Assembly (NCBI GenBank): GCA_002373675.1 | Contig: DFLF01000013.1 | Coordinates: 86,919-150,918, forward strand | DNA from: Pseudobutyrivibrio sp. UBA3626 | Lineage (GTDB): Bacteria > Bacillota > Clostridia > Lachnospirales > Lachnospiraceae | Length of the DNA stretch: 64,000 nt | Direction: 5' to 3' | Shown here: piece after piece, positions 39,555 to 47,979 of the stretch | Numbering within the stretch: position 1 is the first letter of the stretch | Layout of the letters: each line of letters begins with the position of its first letter | The notes under the pieces: model-generated | What the model was told of the DNA's origin: nothing | Seen by the model: the letters and a program-made list of their open reading frames with translations, nothing else | The model's database searches: none | Program-made: the position numbers and the translations under genes

Positions 39555-39751
39555 GAACCTCACCTCCTTACATTACTTCTTCTAATTTTAATTATAAGGT
39601 AGTTAAAAAATGATGTAAACATAAAAACATTAATTCATAAAAGATACACATATTAGTCATAAGTATCTGAGACGAAAGTTAACAAATTATGAATTTTATT
39701 AACAAATTATTAACACTTTATAAAAGTTTTATTAATTTTTTCTTAAGAGTA

Positions 39752-39780
39752 TTGAATAGGTAAATGAACTTTGTTATAAC
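39752..39780 (+). promoter_or_regulatory. Promoter of the kinase-like gene
   Basis: TTGAAT (39752-39757), 17 bases, TATAAC (39775-39780). A perfect palindrome CTTCTTTCGAAAGAAG (39795-39810) in the leader overlaps the ribosome site. Confidence 0.6.
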
Positions 39781-39822
39781 CTCTTTTAGAGATGCTTCTT
39801 TCGAAAGAAGGGGGCGGTAGAA

Positions 39823-41094
39823 ATTAATATTTCACAAAATTTATCTAATAAGTATGAGGAGCTATCGGTTATATACGAATCAGCAGCCAGCTTAGTAATA
39901 CTTGTCAGACACAAAGGATTGGATCACAAGAGAATAGTAAAAAGGATTCCGAAATCGGAATCTGCTATTAATAGTGATTCGTCTTCTATGAAAGAGGCAG
40001 AGATCCTCTTGAATCTGAGACATCCTAACATACCAATACTATATGATTTAGAAGAAGACGAGAAATACTTCTATATAGTGGAGGAATATATTGTTGGAGA
40101 GTCTATGGCAGATTATTTATATCTGCATCAAAGCATTTCCCATAGACAGCTTATGAGAATAGCAATAGAGATATATGATGTGCTGGATTTTCTGCATAAT
40201 CTAAATAACCCTATCTGCTATCAGGACATGAAGCTAGAGCATATATATTTATCAAATGGACGAATTGTTCTAATTGATTATGGAATTGCATCTTATCTAA
40301 GGGATAATGAAATCTCAACTTACGGAACGCTATCATATGTATCAAAAGCACAATTAGACGGAAAGTGTAAATTAAGCAGTGACATTTACAATACCAAAGT
40401 GATGCTTAAAAGAATATATGATAGTTCAGAGGAAAATAGAAATCTATTGATTGAGAGGCGTCTTAATCTTCTAAAAGAAGGAAGCGCTAAGGAAGAAAAA
40501 GAGAAATGGATTTCCATTTATGAAAGAAAAAATAATAAGAAGAAGCATCTCGATGTGAAAATAGGAGTTGTAGGAAATGATATAGGAATTGGGGTAAGCC
40601 ACATAGCAATATCTCTTTGTTCATATCTTAACAACATAGGAATCTTAAGTTATTACAGAGATTGTTGTGATGAGAAAATACTAGAGAATATTATGGCGAG
40701 AGATAAGGGCTTTTTTAAGAGGGATAATGTTATATACCACGATAGTTTTAAGGGAGTTTTAGTATCAGGAGAAGCTGTCTTAGAAGAAATACCTCCTAAG
40801 GGGCTATATGTTATGGACTATGGTACGAATGTAAAAGATGTACAATCATGTGATTATGTAATATATGTTGTTTCGTCAAGAGCGTATAAAAGTAATGAGA
40901 TTGATGAAATAGCGAAGGATAGTATAACATGTGTAATTATTAACCCGGCTCGAATGTTAGTTGGAGTGGAAGTTGCTAAATTTGTTCAGAAGAAAGTATA
41001 CGCATTTCCAATTGACGAAGATCCATTTACTATAACTAAAAAGAAGGAGAAATTGTTTAATCGTATAATTGAGAAGTTGTTAGGAGATGTATGA
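39823..41094 (+). CDS. Ser/Thr kinase-like protein with C-terminal ParA/MinD-like domain
   Basis: About 423 residues. The frame is open from 39790, but the only ATG/GTG/TTG (TTG 39919) falls inside the kinase N-lobe. The ribosome site AAGAAGGGGG at 39805-39814 points to ATT 39823 as start (NISQNLSNKYEELSVIYESA). The kinase part shows K in HKRIVKRI, the catalytic loop CYQDMKLEH (D135; the usual Asn is His) and DYG (D152) for DFG, so activity is plausible but altered. From about residue 240 a second domain reads IGVVGNDIGIGVSHIAISLCSYLNNIGILSYY, like a MinD/ParA ATPase start but without the P-loop lysine. The next gene overlaps by 4 bases and encodes a similar fold. Confidence 0.7.
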   Translation: MNISQNLSNKYEELSVIYESAASLVILVRHKGLDHKRIVKRIPKSESAINSDSSSMKEAEILLNLRHPNIPILYDLEEDEKYFYIVEEYIVGESMADYLYLHQSISHRQLMRIAIEIYDVLDFLHNLNNPICYQDMKLEHIYLSNGRIVLIDYGIASYLRDNEISTYGTLSYVSKAQLDGKCKLSSDIYNTKVMLKRIYDSSEENRNLLIERRLNLLKEGSAKEEKEKWISIYERKNNKKKHLDVKIGVVGNDIGIGVSHIAISLCSYLNNIGILSYYRDCCDEKILENIMARDKGFFKRDNVIYHDSFKGVLVSGEAVLEEIPPKGLYVMDYGTNVKDVQSCDYVIYVVSSRAYKSNEIDEIAKDSITCVIINPARMLVGVEVAKFVQKKVYAFPIDEDPFTITKKKEKLFNRIIEKLLGDV

Positions 41095-41693
41095 AGAGCA
41101 TTTATCAAGAGAAAAAAACGAGAATATATGCGTTACATGGTATAGGAAGTACTAGATTTGCTATAGCAATAGCTAATTATTATTGCAGTTATTGTAAGAA
41201 AAAGGTAGCAGTAATAGAAGCTGGAGAAGGAACTCTTGTAGATGTTTCTAGAAGTAAGGATAGTAAAGTTTCATCTTTTGTAAAATACGAATTGGTTGGA
41301 TTTAGTAAGATGAAAGTAGACTATTATCCGAATCTTTGCTATGAAGAAATATTAAAGCTACTAAAAGGAAGCTATGAGGTTTTAATACTGGATGTAAAGG
41401 ATATAAGCCATGATTATATCAACCTGTATAGAATGAGCGATAAAAGTATATTTCTATGTAATTTAGCGGATTATAACAGAAGAACATTTTGTGAAACATA
41501 TAGTTGGTTTGAAAATGGCATGGTGGAAGTGGAGCCATATGCATATCTGTTACATAATCATGACAAGGCATGGTATGAAAAAACGTATAGTAAGTCGAAG
41601 TTTTATAAAAGAATTAGAGAAATGCGATTAATACATAATCCGAATAAGTTGACAAAAGATGATATAACGTTTCTAAAAAGAACAGGCTGCTGA
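41091..41693 (+). CDS. ParA/MinD-fold protein without Walker A lysine
   Basis: A 200-residue protein overlapping the kinase-like gene by four bases (ATGA). It starts KTRIYALHGIGSTRFAIAIANYYCSYCKKKVAVIEAGEG, which follows the MinD/ParA pattern (strand, glycine loop, helix, strand ending in the E/D of the second motif), but the loop is G-I-G-S-T-R with no lysine, so ATP hydrolysis is unlikely. VLILDVKDI then occupies the Walker B position. Together with the upstream C-terminal domain it may form a pseudo-ATPase dimer. No family name assigned. Confidence 0.6.
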   Translation: MKSIYQEKKTRIYALHGIGSTRFAIAIANYYCSYCKKKVAVIEAGEGTLVDVSRSKDSKVSSFVKYELVGFSKMKVDYYPNLCYEEILKLLKGSYEVLILDVKDISHDYINLYRMSDKSIFLCNLADYNRRTFCETYSWFENGMVEVEPYAYLLHNHDKAWYEKTYSKSKFYKRIREMRLIHNPNKLTKDDITFLKRTGC

Positions 41694-41844
41694 TAATTTT
41701 TATTATAAATATGAAAGGAGGACGAAATCCACGTAGGGATAGAATTGTAAGAATAGAAGATTCTAATGTCTGCTTCCCTGCGAATAAAGAAAATTAAGTA
41801 AACATTTTGAGATTAAGTAATAATAAGTTTAACTATAATAAAGT

Positions 41845-41879
41845 GCCGCCAGGAAGTCTTTCCCTGGCGGGCTTTTTTT
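41845..41879 (+). terminator. Terminator of the kinase-like operon
   Basis: GCCGCCAGG (41845-41853) pairs with CCTGGCGGGC (41863-41872), then T7. The 150 bases between 41694 and here also hold a weaker GTAGGGA/TCCCTGC pairing but no convincing gene. Confidence 0.88.
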
Positions 41880-41919
41880 GATATAATTAGTGCATTACAT
41901 CAAAACAGTGGGGGGTTTT

Positions 41920-43635
41920 ATGGAAAAAGCAAAAAGATTATTAAAAAATATTTTCAAAGATAAAAGATTTGTAGTAATTCTTATTATTTTAGTAATTCTT
42001 GTAGTTCTAGGAATAATTATCTATAACAAAAAGTATTCCCCTACTACGGAGACAATGACTCTTGATGAATATTATGAGGTGGCAGATGGAGAAACAGCTG
42101 TCATAATTGATGGTGATTTGATTACTAAGACAGATGCAAATGTATTAGGAATTGTGAGAGATAACAAGCCGTACGTGGAAATAAAACTTCTTAATGATGC
42201 TATCGGTGACGTATATGCATACGATGATGTGGAGCATACTATATGTTATACAACGAAGGAAGGCATATATAAGGCAAATGCAAAAAATAAAGGATATACA
42301 TTTAACGCACAAAGCGTAAGTAAGGACTACACACCATTTGTAGAAGAATCAGGAAGAGCATTCCTTTCACTAGAATTTGTTAAGGATACTAACGGAGCCG
42401 AATATACATTTAATGAAAATCCTTCAAGAGCGGCTATCTATACAGCTGGAAAAGAGCGCACAACTGCAACTGTTGAGAAAGATACGCCAATGAGAAGATT
42501 TGGTGGTAATAGAAGTAAAATACTTAACACTGCAAAGGAAGATGAAGTAGTTACTGTTGTAGAGAATTATGGTAGCTGGAGTCAGATTCTTACTAAGGAT
42601 GGAGTCCTTGGCTGTGTTGAAAATAGCTATCTTGAAGATAAAGAGACAAGTAAGAATAAGACAGGTGCTGCACAAGAGAATCTAAGTCATAATCTAATGA
42701 AAGAAAAGATTAGAATGGGGTGGCACCAAATCTTTAATAAAACGGCAAATGAACAGGTTAGTAGCGTTATTGCAACAGCAGAAGGTATGAATGTAATAAG
42801 TCCGACCTGGATTCAGATAAGAGATAACAATGGCAACATAACAGACCTGTCTTCGGCGAATTATGTTCAGTTTTGCCACGATAAGAACATTAAAGTGTGG
42901 AGTCTTGTAAGCAATATTGAGAAGGATGTTGACGAGGGATCCTTATTCAAAGTTGCGCAAAACAGAGAAAATCTTATTAACAATATAATTAATTCAGTTA
43001 CAGCAGTAGGTGCTGATGGAATTAACGTGGATATGGAATCAGTAGGTGATGCCAATGTTGATGGATATGTAGAATTTGTTAAAGAACTTGCAATTAAATG
43101 TCATGAAAAAGGACTCATGTTATCAGTTGACAATTACAATGTGGATTCTGCCAACTATAAAGTAGGAATACAGGCAAGATATGCTGATTATATAGTCATG
43201 TTTGGATATGATGAGACGTGGACAGGAAGTCCAACAGCCGGTTCAAATAATTCTATGGGATTTGTAAAAGAAGGTGTTGAAGATATGCTAGACGAAGGTG
43301 TTGATAAGAATCAGCTTATATTAGCAATACCATTCTATACGCGACTTTGGACTCAAATTGGTCAAAATGTTACGAGTGAGACAGTAACTTTGAAAGATAC
43401 GCCTGGAATACTTACTGCAAATAACGCTACTCCTACTTGGCTTAAAGAGAATAAGGAAAATTATGCAGAGTGGCAAAAGGGTGATGGAAAATGTATGATC
43501 TGGATTGTTGATGATAAGTCATTAAAGGAGAGATGCGATTATGCTATGAGTAAGAATATAGCAGGTGTTTCTGCTTGGAAACTTGGAAATGAAACAGTAG
43601 ATACATGGAAAATGATTAAGGAAACTATCAAATAA
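41920..43635 (+). CDS. Membrane-anchored GH18-type glycosidase with SH3 domain
   Basis: The start is ATG 41920 after a G-rich ribosome site; an upstream GTG has none. The 571-residue protein has an N-terminal membrane anchor (about 20-40, FVVILIILVILVVLGIIIY), a stalk domain (about 55-175), an SH3-like domain (about 180-245, MRRFGGNRSKILNTAKEDEVVTVVENYGSWSQILTKDGVLGCV) and a GH18 TIM barrel (about 265-571). The catalytic stretch is D366-G-I-N-V-D371-M-E373: the general acid Glu is present, while the second Asp of the D-x-x-D-x-D-x-E motif is Asn, as in the YaaH/SleL-like spore and wall lysins. It probably cleaves a wall glycan outside the cell. Confidence 0.87.
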   Translation: MEKAKRLLKNIFKDKRFVVILIILVILVVLGIIIYNKKYSPTTETMTLDEYYEVADGETAVIIDGDLITKTDANVLGIVRDNKPYVEIKLLNDAIGDVYAYDDVEHTICYTTKEGIYKANAKNKGYTFNAQSVSKDYTPFVEESGRAFLSLEFVKDTNGAEYTFNENPSRAAIYTAGKERTTATVEKDTPMRRFGGNRSKILNTAKEDEVVTVVENYGSWSQILTKDGVLGCVENSYLEDKETSKNKTGAAQENLSHNLMKEKIRMGWHQIFNKTANEQVSSVIATAEGMNVISPTWIQIRDNNGNITDLSSANYVQFCHDKNIKVWSLVSNIEKDVDEGSLFKVAQNRENLINNIINSVTAVGADGINVDMESVGDANVDGYVEFVKELAIKCHEKGLMLSVDNYNVDSANYKVGIQARYADYIVMFGYDETWTGSPTAGSNNSMGFVKEGVEDMLDEGVDKNQLILAIPFYTRLWTQIGQNVTSETVTLKDTPGILTANNATPTWLKENKENYAEWQKGDGKCMIWIVDDKSLKERCDYAMSKNIAGVSAWKLGNETVDTWKMIKETIK

Positions 43636-43681
43636 AGTGAGAGTTTTCCTGAAAACTAAAGTTGCAAAATATAGTTTTTCG

Positions 43682-43709
43682 TTGAATAGAAATTGAAAAA
43701 TGATATAAT
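43682..43709 (+). promoter_or_regulatory. Promoter giving a probably leaderless sua5 message
   Basis: TTGAAT (43682-43687), 16 bases, TATAAT (43704-43709). The ATG follows six bases later, so the transcript should start at or next to it; no ribosome site exists. Confidence 0.6.
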
Positions 43710-43715
43710 AACCCT

Positions 43716-45224
43716 ATGGAAACTCTTATATTAAAGGTTGATAGATCAAGTGAAGGATATGATAAACTTGATAAAGCAGCCAGAATTATAAAAGAAGGAG
43801 GACTTGTAGCATTTCCAACAGAGACAGTGTACGGATTGGGAGGAGATGCTAAGAATCCACGTTCCTGTAAGAAAATATACAGGGCAAAAGGACGTCCAAG
43901 TGACAATCCTTTAATTGTACATATAGCTGAGTTTAGTCAGCTTGAAGATATAGTTGAAGAGGTGCCTGTTTCAGCGAGAGAATTAGCAAAAGAGTTCTGG
44001 CCAGGCCCTTTAACTATGATACTTAAGAAGAATAAAGTCATTCCCAGGCAGACGACTGGTGGATTAGATACTATAGCAATAAGAATGCCGGATGATGAGA
44101 TTGCAAGGGAGCTTATATTAAGAAGTGAATGCCTTATTGCTGCTCCTTCTGCAAATGTGTCAGGAAAACCAAGTCCTACAATTGCTGAACATGTATATAA
44201 GGATTTGTCAGGCAGAATAGAAGCTGTTATTGATGGTGGACAGGCGATTATTGGATTAGAGTCTACCATAATAGATTTGACTTCTGATATTCCAACAATA
44301 TTACGGCCGGGTGCTATTACAAAAGAAATGCTTGAGAGAGTGATAGGCAGAGTGGATATTGATGCATCCCTTATTGGGGAAGGCGAGGATATAAGGCCTA
44401 AAGCTCCTGGAATGAAGTATAAGCATTATGCACCTAAAGCAGAGCTTACAATTGTAGAAGGCAATATATCTAAAGTTGTAGTATATGTTAATTCTAAAGT
44501 TATAGCTAATAAGGACAGAGGTCTTGTAACAGGAGTAATTGCAAGTTCAGAGAATGTCACAAGATATTCTGCTGAAGTAGTTAAAACAATAGGATCAAGT
44601 GAAGACGAAGAAGAATTAGCCCATAATTTATATAGCATTCTAAGAGAATTTGATGAAACTAATGTAAGTGAGATATATTCGGAAAGCTTTAAAGGAGATG
44701 GAATCAGTAAAGCTTTAATGAACAGGCTTCTTAAAGCAGCAGGGCACAAAGTTGTTAATGCTGATAAAGAAGCAATTACAAGAATAATATTTGCAGGAAA
44801 GAATGGTTCATCAAGAAGTCCTATGGCTGCATATATATTAAAGTCAATGGATGCAACAAAGGATTATGAGATTCTTTCTAGAGGGATATTGGTACAATTT
44901 CCAGAGCCACTTAATCCTAAAGTAGAAGCAGTTCTACTTAGTAATGGCATAGAAGTTGGGGATTTTCATGCCGTTGAATTAACTGATAATGATATTAATT
45001 CATCTACAATAATTTTTACGATGGAAGAATCCCATAGGGACAAAATTATTGGTAAATTAGAAAAGGCAAATGAGGAAAATACATTTGTTCTACCTGCATA
45101 TGTGGGAGATGAGTTAGATATACTTAATCCATATGGTGGTGGATTACAGTTATACGGGCTATGTTTTGAAGCGTTAAAAGATACGCTAAATAAACTAGTA
45201 AATATTCTTAATCAGGAGAGGTAA
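43716..45224 (+). CDS. Threonylcarbamoyl-AMP synthase (Sua5) fused to a degenerate low-Mr phosphatase domain
   Basis: A 502-residue fusion. Residues 1-205 are the YrdC/Sua5 domain (GGLVAFPTETVYGLGGDAKN, IYRAKGRPSDNPLIVHI, APSANVSGKPSPT, GLESTIIDLT), which makes threonylcarbamoyl-AMP for t6A37 in tRNA. Residues 230-345 are the Sua5 C-terminal domain (PGMKYKHYAPKAEL). From about 355 to 500 a low-molecular-weight tyrosine/arginine phosphatase-like domain follows: IIFAGKNGSSRSPMAAYIL aligns with the F-x-C-x-G-N-x-C-R-S-P-M-A loop, but the nucleophilic Cys is Gly361 while R367-S-P is kept. Separate ywlC and ywlE genes lie near the atp operon in Bacillus, so this looks like fusion of neighbours with loss of phosphatase activity. 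Confidence 0.88.
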   Translation: METLILKVDRSSEGYDKLDKAARIIKEGGLVAFPTETVYGLGGDAKNPRSCKKIYRAKGRPSDNPLIVHIAEFSQLEDIVEEVPVSARELAKEFWPGPLTMILKKNKVIPRQTTGGLDTIAIRMPDDEIARELILRSECLIAAPSANVSGKPSPTIAEHVYKDLSGRIEAVIDGGQAIIGLESTIIDLTSDIPTILRPGAITKEMLERVIGRVDIDASLIGEGEDIRPKAPGMKYKHYAPKAELTIVEGNISKVVVYVNSKVIANKDRGLVTGVIASSENVTRYSAEVVKTIGSSEDEEELAHNLYSILREFDETNVSEIYSESFKGDGISKALMNRLLKAAGHKVVNADKEAITRIIFAGKNGSSRSPMAAYILKSMDATKDYEILSRGILVQFPEPLNPKVEAVLLSNGIEVGDFHAVELTDNDINSSTIIFTMEESHRDKIIGKLEKANEENTFVLPAYVGDELDILNPYGGGLQLYGLCFEALKDTLNKLVNILNQER

Positions 45225-45225
45225 T

Positions 45226-45711
45226 ATGAGCGACAAAAGAAAAGATTACATAAGTTGGGATGAATACTTTATGGGTGTTGCAGTGCTATCGGGTATGCGT
45301 TCGAAAGACCCTAATACACAGGTAGGAGCATGTATCGTAAGTAAGGATAATAAGATTTTATCAATGGGTTACAATGGTTTTCCTACAGGTTGTTCTGATG
45401 ATGATTTCCCTTGGTGTCGTGAAGGAGATCCCCTGGATAATAAATATTTTTATACAACTCATTCGGAGTTAAATGCTATTTTAAATTATCGCGGAGGTAG
45501 CCTGGAAGGGACAAAATTGTATGTATCCTTATTTCCTTGTAATGAGTGTGCCAAGGCAATTATTCAGGCCGGTATTAAGACAATAATTTATTCTAGCGAC
45601 AAATATGCCACAACACCTTCTGTTATTGCATCTAAGAGAATGCTTAAAGCAGCAGGCGTTGAATTCTATAAGTATGAAGAGTCAGGAAGAGAGATTAAAA
45701 TGACTCTATAG
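45226..45711 (+). CDS. dCMP deaminase (ComEB-like)
   Basis: A 161-residue zinc deaminase. Zinc and catalytic residues lie in THSELNAILNY (H and E of the H-x-E motif) and LFPCNECAKAII (P-C-x-x-C). The start RKDYISWDEYFMGVAVLSGMRSKDPNTQVGACIV is the dCMP deaminase signature. It converts dCMP to dUMP for thymidylate synthesis. It begins 1 base after the Sua5 fusion stop and precedes the atp genes. Confidence 0.93.
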   Translation: MSDKRKDYISWDEYFMGVAVLSGMRSKDPNTQVGACIVSKDNKILSMGYNGFPTGCSDDDFPWCREGDPLDNKYFYTTHSELNAILNYRGGSLEGTKLYVSLFPCNECAKAIIQAGIKTIIYSSDKYATTPSVIASKRMLKAAGVEFYKYEESGREIKMTL

Positions 45712-45720
45712 GGAGAAAAC

Positions 45721-46026
45721 TTGAATAAGAAGAAGAATGAAGTAGCAGACATGCTGGTTCTACTTTTGCAAATTGGAATCAGCATGATAGTTCCTATTGC
45801 GCTTATGGTTCTTTTGTCAGTTTTTATTGTTAATAAGACAGGAATTAAGTGGATAAGCGTAATTCTCTTTATAATAGGGGCTGCAGCAGGTATGAGAAAT
45901 GTATATATGCTGGTTAAGAAATATCTAAAAAAGCAAAAAGAACCCTATGAGTTAAAAAGAGAAGAGGAAGAGAGTAAGGGAGAAGACCATAAGAATGAAT
46001 TTAGTGAAGAGAATGAGACAGATTAA
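45721..46026 (+). CDS. atpZ: AtpZ/AtpI-like membrane protein
   Basis: A 101-residue protein from TTG 45721 (ribosome site AGGGAG). Two membrane helices (LVLLLQIGISMIVPIALMVLLSVFIV and ISVILFIIGAAAGMRNVYMLVKKYL) are followed by a charged tail. Size, topology and the position before the a subunit match AtpZ, which with AtpI helps assemble or energise the F-ATPase membrane sector. It overlaps the next gene by 32 bases. Confidence 0.8.
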   Translation: MNKKKNEVADMLVLLLQIGISMIVPIALMVLLSVFIVNKTGIKWISVILFIIGAAAGMRNVYMLVKKYLKKQKEPYELKREEEESKGEDHKNEFSEENETD

Positions 46027-46393
46027 TAGTTCTTTACCCTTATTGCTCCTTGGTATTGTGATATGGGGATGTCTGGTTCAATTAGTAGGAATATGGTTTG
46101 TTGAGGATAAGTTAAGATATTCTACAGGAACCTGGATTGGTGTGAGTCTTGCTGTGTTTATGGCGATTAATCTTGCATTAGTAATAGAATCAGCAGTTGA
46201 CAGGGGTTCAAGTGTAGGAGTTCTTCGTTTTAAGTCAATACTAAGATATCTGGTTGTCATTATAGTATTTTTCGTAATGATATATTTTAATCTTGGTAAT
46301 TGGATTAGCGCATTTATTGCTGTTATGGGGCTAAAGGTTAGCGCATATGCACAACCTTTTATTATAAAGATAATTCATAAAGAAAGGATCTAG
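45995..46393 (+). CDS. atpI: ATP synthase subunit I (AtpI-like)
   Basis: A 132-residue protein with four membrane helices, starting inside the end of atpZ (32-base overlap). The pattern SSLPLLLLGIVIWGCLVQLVGIWF, then SVAVFMAINLALVIESAVDRGSSVGVLRFKS-like helices, and ILRYLVVIIVFFVMIYF with MGLKVSAYAQPFI fits AtpI/UncI, a c-ring assembly chaperone. A start at a later Met (46013) is also possible. Confidence 0.8.
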   Translation: MNLVKRMRQINSSLPLLLLGIVIWGCLVQLVGIWFVEDKLRYSTGTWIGVSLAVFMAINLALVIESAVDRGSSVGVLRFKSILRYLVVIIVFFVMIYFNLGNWISAFIAVMGLKVSAYAQPFIIKIIHKERI

Positions 46394-46409
46394 AAAAGGA
46401 GGTGAAAAT

Positions 46410-47147
46410 GTGAATGGACTTATTTTAGCAGATGCGTCAGCAGATAATATAGATTTTATGATACATGGGCTTTTTTCATATAATCTATTTGGACACGAAG
46501 TCTGGATTACAACAAGTCATGTATGTATATTAATTGTTATGCTGGTATTGATTGGTTTTGCAATTGTAGCCAATCGTAAATTAAAGCACGCTAAGGAAGT
46601 TCCAGAAGGCTTACAAAATGTTGTTGAGCTTATGGTGGAGAAACTCCAGGGTATGGTTGGCAATACCATGGGAAAACACGCACCAAAGTTCGCAAATTGG
46701 ATATTTACCATATTTGCATTCATACTCTTGAGCAACATATCAGGTCTGTTTGGACTTAGACCGCCAACAGCGGATTACGGTACAACGTTGGCATTAGCGT
46801 TAATAACATTTGTGCTTATATGGTTCAATACATTTAAGCATAATAGCTTGAAAGAGATTTGGATTGATAAGTGTTCACCACTACCACCTTGGTTGCCAAT
46901 ATGGTTGCCAATTAACTTGATAGGAGATATTGCAGTGCCAATATCTTTATCACTTCGTTTGTTTGCCAATGTGCTTTCGGGAACTGTTATGATGGCCCTC
47001 GTATACGGTTTGTTAGCAAAGTTTGCATATATTTGGCCAGCAGCACTTCACGTATACTTTGATTTGTTCGCAGGAGGAATTCAAACATACGTATTCTGTA
47101 TGCTCACTATGACATACATTTCTAATGCAATCGGAGACGATGATTAA
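46410..47147 (+). CDS. atpB: F-ATPase subunit a
   Basis: A 245-residue membrane subunit. The start is GTG 46410, seven bases after AAGGAGG; an ATG two bases earlier makes only ATG-TGA. The essential arginine lies in ISLSLRLFANVLSGTVMM (about 183-200), facing the c ring, and the end LFAGGIQTYVFCMLTMTYISNAI is the standard last helix. It forms the ion half-channels of Fo. Confidence 0.96.
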   Translation: MNGLILADASADNIDFMIHGLFSYNLFGHEVWITTSHVCILIVMLVLIGFAIVANRKLKHAKEVPEGLQNVVELMVEKLQGMVGNTMGKHAPKFANWIFTIFAFILLSNISGLFGLRPPTADYGTTLALALITFVLIWFNTFKHNSLKEIWIDKCSPLPPWLPIWLPINLIGDIAVPISLSLRLFANVLSGTVMMALVYGLLAKFAYIWPAALHVYFDLFAGGIQTYVFCMLTMTYISNAIGDDD

Positions 47148-47169
47148 TTATTATTAGGAGGATTTAACA

Positions 47170-47427
47170 ATGAATATTACAGGTGAGGAATTAATTTTAG
47201 CATGTTCAGCAATTGGTGCAGGTCTAGCTGTTATGTCTGGTATCGGTACTGGTATTGGACAAGGTAATGCGGCTGGTTCAGCTGCTGCAGCAGTAGGTAG
47301 AAACCCTGGTGCAAAATCAGATATTACAGGAACTATGTTACTTGGACAGGCCGTTGCCGAGACAACTGGTTTATATGGTCTATTAGTTTCTATGTTACTT
47401 CTCTTCGTAAAACCACTTGTAGGCTAA
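47170..47427 (+). CDS. atpE: F-ATPase subunit c (Na+-type)
   Basis: An 85-residue hairpin. The N-terminal helix holds the GxGxG packing motif (GIGTGIGQGNAAGSAAAAVG) and the loop RNPGAK; the C-terminal helix holds MLLGQAVAETTGLYGLLVSMLLL. Q31, V62, E64, T65, T66 and Y69 reproduce the complete Na+-ligand set known from Ilyobacter tartaricus (Q32, V63, E65, S66, T67, Y70), so Na+ rather than H+ is the likely coupling ion. Ribosome site TAGGAGG. Confidence 0.97.
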   Translation: MNITGEELILACSAIGAGLAVMSGIGTGIGQGNAAGSAAAAVGRNPGAKSDITGTMLLGQAVAETTGLYGLLVSMLLLFVKPLVG

Positions 47428-47463
47428 TTCCTAAAGATGGTATAAAAAGGAGGTACGTAGCGA

Positions 47464-47979
47464 ATGGAAAGATTATTTAATCTAGATGCCCAGCTACTAC
47501 ACGATAGCGCATTGCTTGCTATATCAGTATTTGTGCTGTTTTTATTCTTATCATATCTATTATGGAATCCGGCAAAGAAACTTTTGCAGGATCGTAAAGA
47601 TAAGATTGCAAGCGATATAGCAGATGCAACTAATGATAAAGAAGAAGCGGCTAAGCTTAAAGCTGAATATGAGGCAAAGCTTAGAGATATTGATAAAGAA
47701 GCAGATGTAATTCTATCAGAAGCTAGGCAGAAAGCTTTAAAGAATGAAACTAATATAGTAAATGATGCTAAGGAAGAGGCTGCACGTATAATTGCAAGAG
47801 CTCGAGAAGAAGCAGAACTTGAGAAGAAACGTGTTGCAGATGAGATGAAGCAGGAAATGGTAACTGTTGCAGCTATGATGGCTAAGAAAGTTGTATCAGC
47901 TAACATTGACACAACTGTTCAGGAATCCTTAGTTGATGAAACATTAAGAGAGATGGGTGATTCTACATGGCAAAGTTAG
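47464..47979 (+). CDS. atpF: F-ATPase subunit b
   Basis: A 171-residue subunit with one N-terminal membrane helix (LLAISVFVLFLFLSYLLW, about 18-35) ending in WNPAKKLLQDRKDKI and a long charged coiled coil rich in Lys, Glu and Ala. It forms the peripheral stalk. It overlaps atpH by 13 bases. Confidence 0.95.
   Translation: MERLFNLDAQLLHDSALLAISVFVLFLFLSYLLWNPAKKLLQDRKDKIASDIADATNDKEEAAKLKAEYEAKLRDIDKEADVILSEARQKALKNETNIVNDAKEEAARIIARAREEAELEKKRVADEMKQEMVTVAAMMAKKVVSANIDTTVQESLVDETLREMGDSTWQS

Noticed and set aside
41711..41797. 28-codon ORF MKGGRNPRRDRIVRIED... after the ParA-like gene
   Set aside because: No ribosome site before the ATG and no homology recognised; more likely 3' untranslated sequence with a weak hairpin.
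46408..46413. ATG at 46408 as start of atpB
   Set aside because: It reads ATG-TGA; GTG 46410 is in frame and correctly spaced from AAGGAGG.
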